Shown here: piece after piece, positions 24,418 to 32,568 of the stretch
Layout of the letters: every line of letters begins with the position of its first letter
Numbering within the stretch: the first letter of the stretch is position 1
From: Streptomyces parvus
GTDB taxonomy: Bacteria; Actinomycetota; Actinomycetes; Streptomycetales; Streptomycetaceae
Assembly: GCF_014648875.1 (NCBI RefSeq)
Contig: NZ_BMRY01000005.1
Location: 372,001-436,000 of the forward strand
Length of the DNA: 64,000 nt
Direction: 5' to 3'
Made by a program: the position numbers and the translations under genes
The notes under the pieces: model-generated
Told to the model about the DNA's origin: nothing
The model's input: only the letters and a program-made list of their open reading frames with translations
The model's database searches: none

Positions 24418-25973
24418 ACCGGCGCGGCCTCCTCGCCGCGACCGCCGCCACCGGCCTAACGTTGGCCACCGTGAGCTTCGCCCGCGCCGAGGACCGCTCC
24501 GAAGACCGCTCCGGACCCGGCCCGGACGGCCCCCACCGCACCCGGACCGTACGCGGGACGCTGCCCGTCGGGTCGCCCGACTACGTGTACCTCCCGGTCG
24601 ACGTCCCGCGCGGGGTGGCCGAGTTCGCCGTCTCCTACACGTACGGGAAACCACCCGTCCCGCCCGGCGTCCAGGGCAACGCGCTCGACATCGGCCTCTT
24701 CGACGAACGCGGTACGGCCCTGGGCGGGCGCGGCTTCCGGGGCTGGTCCGGCGGGGCGCGCACCTCGTTCTTCGTCCGGGCCGACGCCGCGACCCCCGGC
24801 TATCTCCCCGGCCCCGTACGCCCCGGGGTCTGGCACATCGCCCTGGCCCCCTACACCGTCGCCCCCGAAGGCCTCCCGTACGAGGTGACCGTCACCCTCC
24901 GCTTCGGCGGGACGGCCCCCACCCCCGCGCCGGTGTACCCGCCCGAGCGGGCGAAGGGGCGCGGCCGGGCCTGGTACCGGGGCGACTGCCACGTCCACTC
25001 CGTCCACTCCGACGGGCGGCGCACCCCGGCCGAGGTCGCCGCCGCCGCGCGGGACGCCGGGCTCGACTTCATCAACAGCAGCGAGCACAACACGACCTCC
25101 GCGCACGCCGCGTGGGAGGGGCTGTGGGGTGACGACCTGCTGATCCTGACCGGCGAGGAGATCACCACCCGCAACGGGCACGTGCTCGCCGTCGGCACCG
25201 ACCCGGGCGTCTTCGTCGACTGGCGCTACCGGGCCCGCGAGAACCGCTTCGGCCGGTACGCGCACCAGGTGCGGCGGGCCGGGGGGCTCGTCGTGCCCGC
25301 CCACCCGCACGCCACCTGCATCGGCTGCAACTGGAAGTTCGGCCTCGCCGAGGCCGACGCGGTCGAGGTGTGGAACGGGCCCTGGACCCCGGACGACGAG
25401 ATCGCCCTCGCGGAGTGGGACAACGCGCTGGTGGCCGCCGTACAGAACACGGACGTACGGAACCCGGACGACGGGCCGGGGCGCTGGCTCCCCGCGACGG
25501 GCAACAGCGACGCCCACCGCGAACCGGACCGGGTGGGCCACCCGCAGACCGTCGTCCTGGCCGAGTCGCTGTCGCGGCGGGCGATCCTCGCGGGCATCCG
25601 GGCGGGCCGCTCCTATCTCGCCGAGTCCGCCGCCCTGACCCTGTCCTTCGGCGCGACGGACGGGCGGGGCGGGCACGCGGGCATCGGGGAGCGGCTGCGG
25701 GCGGCTGCGGACGCTCCCGTGACCGTACGGCTGGAGGTGTCGGGTGCGGCCGCCGACTGCACGGTGCGCCTCGTGACCGACCAGGGGGTCCTGCTGACCA
25801 CCCCGCTGCCCGCGGCGGGAACGGGCGTGGTGGAGTGGCGTACGACGCCCGCCCACGCCGCGTACGTGCGCGCCGAGGTCCGGCACGCACCGGCCGTTCC
25901 CGGGCTGCCGGGCGCGTTCGCGGCGCTCACCAATCCGGTCTTCCTGGACGCGGCGGCCGGTACGGGAGGCTGA
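24378..25973 (+). CDS. Tat-exported PHP-domain metallohydrolase (CehA/McbA type)
   Basis: 531 aa from the ATG at 24378. Four in-frame starts (ATG 24378, ATG 24390, GTG 24402, GTG 24414) lie in 12-bp repeats before the Tat motif NRRGLLAATAATG. After a beta-rich N-terminal domain, the PHP domain begins GDCHVHSVHSDG (His205/His207) and continues NSSEHNTTS, GEEITTRNGH, PAHPHATCIGC and GNSDAHREPDRVG, the metal ligands of CehA/McbA-like hydrolases. Likely a folded, metal-loaded exported phosphoesterase or amidohydrolase. Confidence 0.92.
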   Translation: MNSAMNSAVNSAVNRRGLLAATAATGLTLATVSFARAEDRSEDRSGPGPDGPHRTRTVRGTLPVGSPDYVYLPVDVPRGVAEFAVSYTYGKPPVPPGVQGNALDIGLFDERGTALGGRGFRGWSGGARTSFFVRADAATPGYLPGPVRPGVWHIALAPYTVAPEGLPYEVTVTLRFGGTAPTPAPVYPPERAKGRGRAWYRGDCHVHSVHSDGRRTPAEVAAAARDAGLDFINSSEHNTTSAHAAWEGLWGDDLLILTGEEITTRNGHVLAVGTDPGVFVDWRYRARENRFGRYAHQVRRAGGLVVPAHPHATCIGCNWKFGLAEADAVEVWNGPWTPDDEIALAEWDNALVAAVQNTDVRNPDDGPGRWLPATGNSDAHREPDRVGHPQTVVLAESLSRRAILAGIRAGRSYLAESAALTLSFGATDGRGGHAGIGERLRAAADAPVTVRLEVSGAAADCTVRLVTDQGVLLTTPLPAAGTGVVEWRTTPAHAAYVRAEVRHAPAVPGLPGAFAALTNPVFLDAAAGTGG

Positions 25974-26064
25974 GAAGCGGGACCGGCGGAACCGGTACGG
26001 CGGGCCGGGATGCGGGAAGGGACGGAGCACGCGCGGCGGAGAGGCCGGGCGGAGAGGAGTGGGC

Positions 26065-26529
26065 ATGGGACCGGGGCTGGGGTACTTCCTGCTGCCGGCG
26101 GGCGGCGCGCTGAGCCTGACCGGGGTGATCACCGGCAACGGCACGCTGATCAGCCTGAGCTGGATCATGTGGGTGCTCGGGATCCTGCTGATCCTGGGGA
26201 ACCGGTACCGCCGCCCCGCCGATCCGCGCGCGCTGGCGGTCGCGGCCGCCGCCGGGGACGCCCGAGCGGTACGGGGGCTGCGGACGCTCGCCCTGACCGC
26301 CCGGGCCGAGGGGCGTCCCGACACGGCCGAGCGGCTGCTGCGGCAGGCGGTGAAGGCCGGTGACGTGGAGTCGATGTGGGAGCTGGGCCGCCTGGTCGAG
26401 CAGCGCGAGGGTCTGACGGCGGCGGAGCCGTGGTTCCGGATGGCGGCGGAGCGCGGGCACGCGGTGGCCAAGCGGCTGTTCCGGCCGGGCGGCGCGCTGC
26501 ACCCGGACGGGGCGGACCCGGCGCCGTAG
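26065..26529 (+). CDS. Membrane protein with Sel1/TPR-like tail
   Basis: 154 aa. GAGAGGAG sits just before the ATG at 26065 (a GTG at 26059 is less well placed). Two short hydrophobic segments (GLGYFLLPAGGALSLTGVI and LSWIMWVLGILLILGN) are followed by a helical cytoplasmic domain with AERLLRQAVKAGDVESMWEL and PWFRMAAERGHAVAKRLF, typical Sel1-like repeats. Probably a membrane-tethered scaffold; partner unknown. Confidence 0.8.
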   Translation: MGPGLGYFLLPAGGALSLTGVITGNGTLISLSWIMWVLGILLILGNRYRRPADPRALAVAAAAGDARAVRGLRTLALTARAEGRPDTAERLLRQAVKAGDVESMWELGRLVEQREGLTAAEPWFRMAAERGHAVAKRLFRPGGALHPDGADPAP

Positions 26530-26563
26530 CGCCGTACGGTCCGCCCCGCGCGAGCGGTTTCCG

Positions 26564-29407
26564 TTACGCGAGCCCCAGCGCCGCCCTCGTCAGGAACGCC
26601 AGCCGGGCCGTCTTCTCGGGCTTCCGGATCTCCGGGCCCAGTTCGAACCCGATCCGGGCCATCCGGGCGATCGCCTTCTCGTTGCGGGCGTCGGGCTCCA
26701 CGACGACCCGCACATGGGCCGGGTCGCTGAAGACGTAGGCGATGAACGCGGTGAGCAGGGTCTCCGTGTACCCCTTCACGGCTCCCTCGCCCTCGGCGGG
26801 CGCGATCAGCAGGTGGACGCCGAAGTCCCCGGGCTGGACGTCGTAGCACTCGCCGACCGGGTCGGCGTCCGGCTCGTACGTCTGGAAGAGCGCGGCCGGA
26901 ACCCCGTCGCGCAGGGCGAGGTAGGCGTGGTGCGTGGGGAGAGAGTCGACGAACTCGTAGATCTCGCGGACCTGTTCGAGGGTGTGGCCGGCCATGCCCC
27001 AGAAGCGGGCCCGCTCCTCGGTGACCCAGCCGTGCAGCAGTTCGGCGTCGGCCGCCGGGTCGACCGGGACGAGACGGACGGTGCCGAAGCCCTCGATCTT
27101 CTGCTCGTGGACGGCCGGGCGCAGGGCGGGTGCGACGGGCTCGGTGGCGGCGGTCATGGCGGGGTTCTCCTCGGGGTGGTGCGTCGTGCGGTGGGGCTTC
27201 GTGCGGTGCAGCAGGTTCCAGTCCGTGACGACCGGGGCGAGCTCGCCCCGTGCCCACAGGGGCGTCTGGTCACGGTGGTGGGCGGATCCGGGAACTCCGG
27301 ACGCGCCGAACGGGACCACCCACCGGCTGTCCTCGCGGCGGCCCAGGTCCCAGACGTACCGGGCGGCCGGGCCCCGGGCGAACAGGTCGGTGACACCGGG
27401 GACGCTGGAGGTGGACAGCACGCAGTCGTGGTCGCCCGCGGCCCCCGGCCGGATCGCCTCCGCGTCGGAACTGTCGGGTGCGAGGTCCGGCAGGGCCTGC
27501 CAGGGGGACAGCCGGTGCAGCTCGCCCCACGGGCCGGGCGGGGTCTCCTCGGCCGCCGCCGCGACGGCCTCGGCCGAGGCGGCGACGAGCGCCAACCGGT
27601 CCTCGTACGGCAGGAGCCCGACGGTGAGCAGGCTCTCCAGGGCGTAGCCGATCCGGGGTACGGCGGCGAGCCAGGGGCGGAACAGCGCGGGGTAGGCGGT
27701 CGAGCGCCAGGGGTCGTCCTCGCCCGTGACGCCGTTCAGAGCGGGGTGGGCGGCCAGCCGGTGGACGACGTCGGTGCGCAGGCGGGCGTAGAGGGTCGCG
27801 TCGGTGCTGTCCGCGTCCATGTGGCGGTCCCAGCGCAGCAGCCGGTCCCGGAGGCGTTCGGCGGCGGGGCCGAGGCCAGGGGCCCAGGCGAGCAGGGACA
27901 GGAGTTTACGGGAGGAGGCGAGGCGGGTGTCGGTGTGGACGGCGGCCTGGGCGTCGGGGGTCCAGCCGGTGTCCGCGCCGAGCAACTCCCGTATCCGGCG
28001 GGCCCGGTGCGGGGGTGCGAACTCGACGCCGAGCGGGGCGGCGAGGCCGCACTCGTTGGCCATGACGGCGATCCCGTCGGCGCCGTCGGCCTCGGTACGG
28101 GGCAGGGGCACGGTCTCGCCCTCGCGCCAGGCGTACGCCGGGTCCTCGGCGGGGACGACCCGCAGCCGGTTGGCGTACGGGCGCACGGGGACGTGCCCGG
28201 CGACCCGGTGCAGGGTGGACCCGGCGGTGTCGGCGGCGAGCACCACGTTGACGGGTTCGATCCAGCGGTCGAGGGCGGTGTCGACGTCGGCGACCGTACG
28301 GGCCCGGAGCAGCGCGGGCAGCGCGTCGAAGCCGAGCTCGCCGGTGACGCGGGGCGGGTAGCGGAGGCTGATGAAGGTGCCGTCGGCGGCCGGGGGCGCG
28401 CCGGCCGCCCCGGCCCCGGCCCCGGGGCCGTCCCCGATGATCACCGGACCCCGGTCCGTCTCGATGACCTCGACCTGCTCCGGCTCCGCCCCCGCCACCT
28501 CGATCGTCTCGGTGTGGGCGTGGGCCCGGTACCAGCCGTCGGGGCCGAGCGCCTCCACTCCGCCGTCCGGGGTGCGGCGCACCTGCTCCCGGTAGAGGTC
28601 CTGGTAGTCGGCCATGGCGTTGGTGATCGCCCAGGCGACGTGGCCGGTGTGGCCGAAGTGGGCGATGCCGGGGATGCCCGGGACCGCGAGGCCGACGACG
28701 TCGAACTCGGGGCAGGCGAGGCGGATCTGCTGGTAGACCCCGGGGTCCTCGATGAAGCGGTGCGGGTCGCCCGCGAGGAGCGGGGCTCCGGTGGCGGTGC
28801 GGGCGCCGGTGAGCAGCCAGCCGTTGCTGCCCGCCGTGCCGGGGCCGTCGGTGGCGAAGAGGGTCGTCCGGTCCTCGCCGAGCCGGCGGGCCACCTCTTC
28901 GCGCCAGAGTTTGGTCGGGAACCCCGCGAACAGGATGTGGGTGGAGAGCCAGACGCCGAGCGGGGTCCACGGCTCCCAGCGGCCGGGCGCGAGGCCCACG
29001 GCGGCGAACTCGGGGGCCCGCTCGGCCCCTTCGGCGAGGCCCTCGTTGACGCCGTCGACGTACGCCGTCACCCAGGCGGCGGTCTCCGGTGCGAGGCGGT
29101 CGAAGCAGCGGCGGGCGGTGTCGGCGATCCGGGCCCGCCGGACGAACCGGTCCCAGTCGACGGCTTCCGCGCCGAGGTGGGAGGCGCTGGTGCCGAGCAC
29201 CCGGTGGCGTTCGGTCTCCAGCTGCCAGGCCCGGTCGAGGGCGGTGGCGTGGCCCTGCGCACGGGCCAGGGTGAGGGCGTCGGCGGCCCGGAGGTGGGGT
29301 ATCCCCCAGTCGTCCCGGAAGAGTTCGTAGCTCACGGCTTCCTGCGCCCGGTCGGGTCTCTCGCCCGGTCTCTCGCTGTCGACGTCAGCGGCCATCGCTC
29401 TGCCCAT
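26564..29407 (-). CDS. Ntn-hydrolase acylase fused to a siderophore-type GNAT acyltransferase
   Basis: 947 aa from the ATG at 29407 (GGGAG upstream; a GTG at 29434 has no usable RBS). Residues about 30-735 are a penicillin-acylase-family Ntn hydrolase: catalytic Ser194 in GTAGSNGWLLTG, preceded by the pro-segment, and PGIPGIAHFGHTGHVAWAIT. No export signal is obvious. From residue 751 an IucB/MbtK-like N-acyltransferase follows (LHGWVTEERARFWGM, VVVEPDARNEKAIARMARIG), as in hydroxamate siderophore pathways. There is no stop between them, but an ATG with GAGGAG upstream lies at the junction. An iron box precedes the gene. PvdQ acylase offers a siderophore precedent; the fused role here is inference. 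Confidence 0.88.
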   Translation of the reverse strand: MGRAMAADVDSERPGERPDRAQEAVSYELFRDDWGIPHLRAADALTLARAQGHATALDRAWQLETERHRVLGTSASHLGAEAVDWDRFVRRARIADTARRCFDRLAPETAAWVTAYVDGVNEGLAEGAERAPEFAAVGLAPGRWEPWTPLGVWLSTHILFAGFPTKLWREEVARRLGEDRTTLFATDGPGTAGSNGWLLTGARTATGAPLLAGDPHRFIEDPGVYQQIRLACPEFDVVGLAVPGIPGIAHFGHTGHVAWAITNAMADYQDLYREQVRRTPDGGVEALGPDGWYRAHAHTETIEVAGAEPEQVEVIETDRGPVIIGDGPGAGAGAAGAPPAADGTFISLRYPPRVTGELGFDALPALLRARTVADVDTALDRWIEPVNVVLAADTAGSTLHRVAGHVPVRPYANRLRVVPAEDPAYAWREGETVPLPRTEADGADGIAVMANECGLAAPLGVEFAPPHRARRIRELLGADTGWTPDAQAAVHTDTRLASSRKLLSLLAWAPGLGPAAERLRDRLLRWDRHMDADSTDATLYARLRTDVVHRLAAHPALNGVTGEDDPWRSTAYPALFRPWLAAVPRIGYALESLLTVGLLPYEDRLALVAASAEAVAAAAEETPPGPWGELHRLSPWQALPDLAPDSSDAEAIRPGAAGDHDCVLSTSSVPGVTDLFARGPAARYVWDLGRREDSRWVVPFGASGVPGSAHHRDQTPLWARGELAPVVTDWNLLHRTKPHRTTHHPEENPAMTAATEPVAPALRPAVHEQKIEGFGTVRLVPVDPAADAELLHGWVTEERARFWGMAGHTLEQVREIYEFVDSLPTHHAYLALRDGVPAALFQTYEPDADPVGECYDVQPGDFGVHLLIAPAEGEGAVKGYTETLLTAFIAYVFSDPAHVRVVVEPDARNEKAIARMARIGFELGPEIRKPEKTARLAFLTRAALGLA
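27155..27172 (-). promoter_or_regulatory. Internal ribosome binding site and start at the acylase/GNAT junction
   Basis: GAGGAG (27167-27172 on the minus strand) lies nine bases before an in-frame ATG (27155-27157) that begins MTAATEPVAPALRP. It would give a free 197-aa acyltransferase alongside the fusion. Confidence 0.6.
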
Positions 29408-29451
29408 CCCCTGCTCCCGGTGGTTTTCAGCCACTCCCCAGCCCCCGAGAT

Positions 29452-29470
29452 TTAGGTTAGCCTAACCTAA
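29452..29470. promoter_or_regulatory. Iron box (DmdR/IdeR-type operator)
   Basis: TTAGGTTAGCCTAACCTAA is a perfect 19-bp inverted repeat matching the actinobacterial iron-box consensus. It lies between the divergent acylase-GNAT and siderophore-interacting protein genes and should repress both when iron is plentiful. Confidence 0.93.
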
Positions 29471-29521
29471 AGAGACCCTTTGGGCAGTGGGCCGGGGCGG
29501 CAGGAGAGGGCGGGGAGCACC

Positions 29522-30250
29522 GTGGGGCATGGCTGGGAAGGCGTCGTTCTCAAACTGTTCCGGGGCCGGGATTTCACGTTCACCGTGACCGGCGCCGAGC
29601 AAGTCACCGACCGCTTCCACCGGGTGCACCTGACCGACGGCGGGCTGCTCGCCGCGACCGGCGGGGCGCACCCCACGATGTGGGTGCGGCTCTGGTTCGA
29701 GAAGGCCGGCAAACCGCATCAGCGCGCCTACACCCTGGTCGACCCGGACCCCGAGGCCGGGACCTTCAGTCTGGAATTCGCCCTCCACGAGGGCCCCGCC
29801 TGCGACTGGGCGCGAACCGCCAAGGCCGGCGACACGATCGACGCGACGCTCCAGGGCACCGGTTTCACGCTGCCCGACCCGGCCCCGAAGCGGCTCTTCG
29901 TGATCGGTGACGCGGCGGCGCTGCCCGCGATCAACTCCCTGCTGGACGCGATCCCGTCGACCCCGGCGACCATCTGGTTCGAGACCGCGCACGAGGACGA
30001 CCGGAAACTCCCGTTCCGCCTCGACGAGGCCCACCACACCCTGCACCACGTGGAGCGCCGCGAGGCGGGCGCGCACCTGGTCACCGAGGTGAAGGCGGCC
30101 CTGCCGGAGCTGCTGGGCACGGACCACTCGGACGCGTACGTCTGGGTCGCCTGCGACACGTCGACGACTCGGACCCTGTCGACGTACCTCCGCAAGGAGC
30201 TGGGCCTGCCCAAGGACCGGGTGAACGCGCTGGGTTACTGGCGGCCGTAA
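29522..30250 (+). CDS. Siderophore-interacting protein (FAD-binding ferric reductase)
   Basis: 242 aa from a GTG at 29522 preceded by GGGGAG; the start (V)GHGWEGVVLKLF is typical of the family. The FAD site is HQRAYTLVDPD, the NAD(P)H side is LFVIGDAAALPAINSLLDAI, and the family C-terminus is DRVNALGYWRP. SIPs reduce the ferric siderophore in the cytoplasm and release iron. The iron box 52 bases upstream supports iron-regulated expression. Confidence 0.93.
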   Translation: MGHGWEGVVLKLFRGRDFTFTVTGAEQVTDRFHRVHLTDGGLLAATGGAHPTMWVRLWFEKAGKPHQRAYTLVDPDPEAGTFSLEFALHEGPACDWARTAKAGDTIDATLQGTGFTLPDPAPKRLFVIGDAAALPAINSLLDAIPSTPATIWFETAHEDDRKLPFRLDEAHHTLHHVERREAGAHLVTEVKAALPELLGTDHSDAYVWVACDTSTTRTLSTYLRKELGLPKDRVNALGYWRP

Positions 30251-30276
30251 GTCCCGGGAAGCCCACCGCACAGAGG

Positions 30277-30300
30277 CCCCGGCGAGCTCGCTCGCCGGGG
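30277..30300 (+). terminator. Hairpin after the siderophore-interacting protein gene
   Basis: CCCCGGCGAG and CTCGCCGGGG form a perfect 10-bp stem over a four-base loop, 27 bases past the stop and just before the convergent gene end. Confidence 0.8.
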
Positions 30301-30303
30301 CGC

Positions 30304-30672
30304 TTACCTGCCCGTGGACCGCAGCGACCTGCGCAGCAGCACCCCGCCGATCCCCACCAGGCTCGGGAAGCCGCTCTTCGGCATGGCGACCGTGCCCACC
30401 GCGCCGACGGCGGACAGGACGACGCCCGCCGCGCGCTGGGCCGGCAGGTCCCCGTGCTCCTCGGCCGAGCGCAGCAGCCGGCCGCCCAGCCACAGCGTGG
30501 GGGCGGCGGCCATGAACCAGAAGGCGGCGGCGCGGTCGCCCCGGTCGGGGACGGAGCCGACGACGGACCCCCGCCCGATCTCGGCGAACACATCGCGGTA
30601 GATCACCGCACCGATGGCGCCATGAGCGATTCCGACCACCTGGAGCAGGCGTCCCGCCGAAGCTCGTGTCAT
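30304..30672 (-). CDS. Small membrane protein, DUF6463-like
   Basis: 122 aa with about four hydrophobic segments (LLQVVGIAHGAIGAVIYRDV, AAAFWFMAAAPTLWLGGRLL, AAGVVLSAVGAVGTVAM and GFPSLVGIGGVLL). The pattern Ax-H-x2-GA at the N-terminus and RAAAFWF in the middle fit DUF6463. Function unknown. It is convergent with the iron-regulated gene and shares its terminator region. Confidence 0.75.
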   Translation of the reverse strand: MTRASAGRLLQVVGIAHGAIGAVIYRDVFAEIGRGSVVGSVPDRGDRAAAFWFMAAAPTLWLGGRLLRSAEEHGDLPAQRAAGVVLSAVGAVGTVAMPKSGFPSLVGIGGVLLRRSLRSTGR

Positions 30673-30720
30673 GGCCTCATCGTACGAGCGGACCGTCCGC
30701 GACCGGGGCCCACCGCGCCC

Positions 30721-32307
30721 TCAGTCCTGGACCACCAGCGCCGGCGTCTCCTTCGTCAGCACCTCGCCGCGGAAGAACGCCGGGCTGCGGCGCTCCATCG
30801 CGATCATCAGCACCACGCCGAGGAGCAGCAGCCCCACCCCGATGACGAACACCGAGCCGACGCCGAACACCGAGGAGCCGGAGCCGTACGCCGGGTCCCA
30901 CATGTCGTAGAGGGTCTTGGCGAAGACGGCGGCGAGGAGGACGCCGCCGAGCAGCGGGAAGAGGCCCTTGAAGACCAGGTCCCGGGTGGAGCGGGTCAGT
31001 TCGGCCCGGAAGTACCAGGCGCAGGCGAAGGCGGTCAGCGCGTAGTAGAAGCAGATCATCAGGCCGAGCGCGTAGATGGTGTCGACCAGGACGTGCTCGC
31101 TGACCAGGGTCATCACGGTGTAGAAGACGCCGGTGCCGATGCCCGCCGTGATCGTCGCCCGGCCGGGCGTCTTGAAGCGGGGGTGGACCTTGGCGTACGA
31201 GGCCGGCATCGCCTCGTACGCGGACATCGCGAGCACCGTGCGGGCGACCGGGATGAACGTGGTCTGGAGGCTGGCGGCGGCCGAGGCGAGGACCGCGAGG
31301 AAGAGCAGGACGCCGAGGCCGGGGCCCATCACCGGTCCGGCGAGGGCGGCGAAGACGTTGTCGGAGGTGTCCGGGTTGGCGAGGCCGAGCCCGGAGGTGC
31401 CGGAGCCGACGGCCATCTGGGCGGCGACACCGGTGGCGAGGTAGGAGCCGACCAGGACGACCATCGCGATGAGCGCCGCGCGGCCGGGGGTCTTCTCGCT
31501 GCCCGTGGTCTCCTCGTTGGCGGTCAGACAGGCGTCCCAGCCCCAGAACATGAAGATGGAGAGGGAGAGGCCCGCAGTGAAGGCGGCGAAGGACTGGACG
31601 GCGAAGGGGTTCAGCCAGGACCAGGAGAAGTCGAGCGAGGACGCGAAGTCCGGGCCGCCGCTGCCGGCCTTGCCGAGCGCCATCGTCACGAACAGGGCGA
31701 GGACGACCAGTTGGAGGCCGACCAGGGCGTACTGGATGCCCTTGGTGGCGGTCATGCCCCGGTAGCTGATCGCGGTGGCGACGGCGATGAGGGCGAGGCA
31801 GGTGATGATGTGGACGGGCTTGCTGTCGTCCAGGGCCGCGACCGAGCTGCTGCCGGTGATCTCGCCCGCCAGCAGCCAGAAGTACGAGGTGGCGACGCCC
31901 GCCAGGTTGGACAGCACGATGATCGTCGCGATGACGAGACCCCAGCCGCACATCCAGCCGACGCGCGGGCCGAACGCCTTCACCGTCCAGGTGAAGGAGG
32001 TGCCGCAGTCCGGCATCGCCTTGTTCAGCTCGCGGTAGGCGAAGGCCACGAGCAGCATCGGCAGGAACCCGGCCAGGAAGACGGCGGGCATCTGCACGCC
32101 GACCTCTCCGGCGGTGGAGCCGAGGGTGGACGTCAGGCAGTAGACGGGTGCGACAGTGGAGACGCCGATGACCGCGCTGCCCATGAGGCCGACGGAGTTC
32201 CCGCCGAGCCCTTTGCCGCGTACGCCGCCGCTGCCCGTGCCACCGTCGGCCGGGGCGCTTCCCCGTACCGTGTCTCCGGCCCGTGGCCGCGCGTCCAGCT
32301 GAGTCAT
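30721..32307 (-). CDS. APC-superfamily amino acid/amine permease
   Basis: 528 aa, about 12-13 membrane helices. The first helix has VGLMGSAVIGVSTVAPVYCLTS, the G-S-A-type substrate loop of APC transporters, followed by MPDCGTSFTWTVKAFGPRVGWMCGW. The ATG at 32307 lies seven bases from a TAGCGT -10, so it is probably leaderless; a longer frame to 32385 lacks start signals. Substrate unknown; amino acids or polyamines are usual. Confidence 0.92.
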   Translation of the reverse strand: MTQLDARPRAGDTVRGSAPADGGTGSGGVRGKGLGGNSVGLMGSAVIGVSTVAPVYCLTSTLGSTAGEVGVQMPAVFLAGFLPMLLVAFAYRELNKAMPDCGTSFTWTVKAFGPRVGWMCGWGLVIATIIVLSNLAGVATSYFWLLAGEITGSSSVAALDDSKPVHIITCLALIAVATAISYRGMTATKGIQYALVGLQLVVLALFVTMALGKAGSGGPDFASSLDFSWSWLNPFAVQSFAAFTAGLSLSIFMFWGWDACLTANEETTGSEKTPGRAALIAMVVLVGSYLATGVAAQMAVGSGTSGLGLANPDTSDNVFAALAGPVMGPGLGVLLFLAVLASAAASLQTTFIPVARTVLAMSAYEAMPASYAKVHPRFKTPGRATITAGIGTGVFYTVMTLVSEHVLVDTIYALGLMICFYYALTAFACAWYFRAELTRSTRDLVFKGLFPLLGGVLLAAVFAKTLYDMWDPAYGSGSSVFGVGSVFVIGVGLLLLGVVLMIAMERRSPAFFRGEVLTKETPALVVQD

Positions 32308-32314
32308 GAGAAGG

Positions 32315-32320
32315 ACGCTA
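32315..32320 (-). promoter_or_regulatory. -10 of the APC permease gene
   Basis: TAGCGT on the minus strand, seven bases from the start codon. Confidence 0.45.
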
Positions 32321-32346
32321 TGCGCTGCGATATCCACATCCGGAGC

Positions 32347-32366
32347 GTGAGACTCCAACGTCTCAC
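32347..32366. promoter_or_regulatory. Palindrome upstream of the permease promoter
   Basis: GTGAGAC and GTCTCAC are perfect arms around six bases, placed about 40-60 bases before the predicted transcript start. A second, looser pair (CGTGAACA at 32391 and TGTTCACG at 32418) follows. Likely regulator sites. Confidence 0.5.
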
Positions 32367-32568
32367 CCTTGGGTGTAGCGGCCAATAACTCGTGAACACT
32401 TCGTCAATTCAAGGTCATGTTCACGTTAGACCTTGCAATGAACGCCACTCGGCCGAGCGTGACGACGTACGGTAACCGTAGCCCTGTCCGTTTTGTGTGG
32501 GTTCAAAATTTTCCCGCGCCGTCTCCGCGCCTCCTCCGCGCCTCCTCCGCGCCCGCTCCCGCTCTGGG

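Larger units (their letters stand above)
32308..32568. other. Intergenic region before the permease
   Basis: Holds the permease promoter and palindromes. It has a relatively AT-rich core (around 32490-32515, with AAAATTTT) and three near-perfect copies of TCCTCCGCGCC at 32521-32553 close to the ALDH stop. No gene is visible. Confidence 0.5.

Noticed and set aside
24456..27257. 933-codon minus-strand frame opposite the PHP and Sel1 genes
   Set aside because: Low-complexity antisense translation; the overlapping genes have clear motifs.
26564..29407. Treating the acylase-GNAT join as a sequencing error
   Set aside because: The frame is continuous and codon use is normal across the junction; an error cannot be excluded, so it is listed as a finding with a resequencing test.
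26714..29455. 913-codon plus-strand frame opposite the acylase-GNAT gene
   Set aside because: Gly/Val/Arg-rich shadow with no recognisable domain; the acylase motifs lie on the minus strand.
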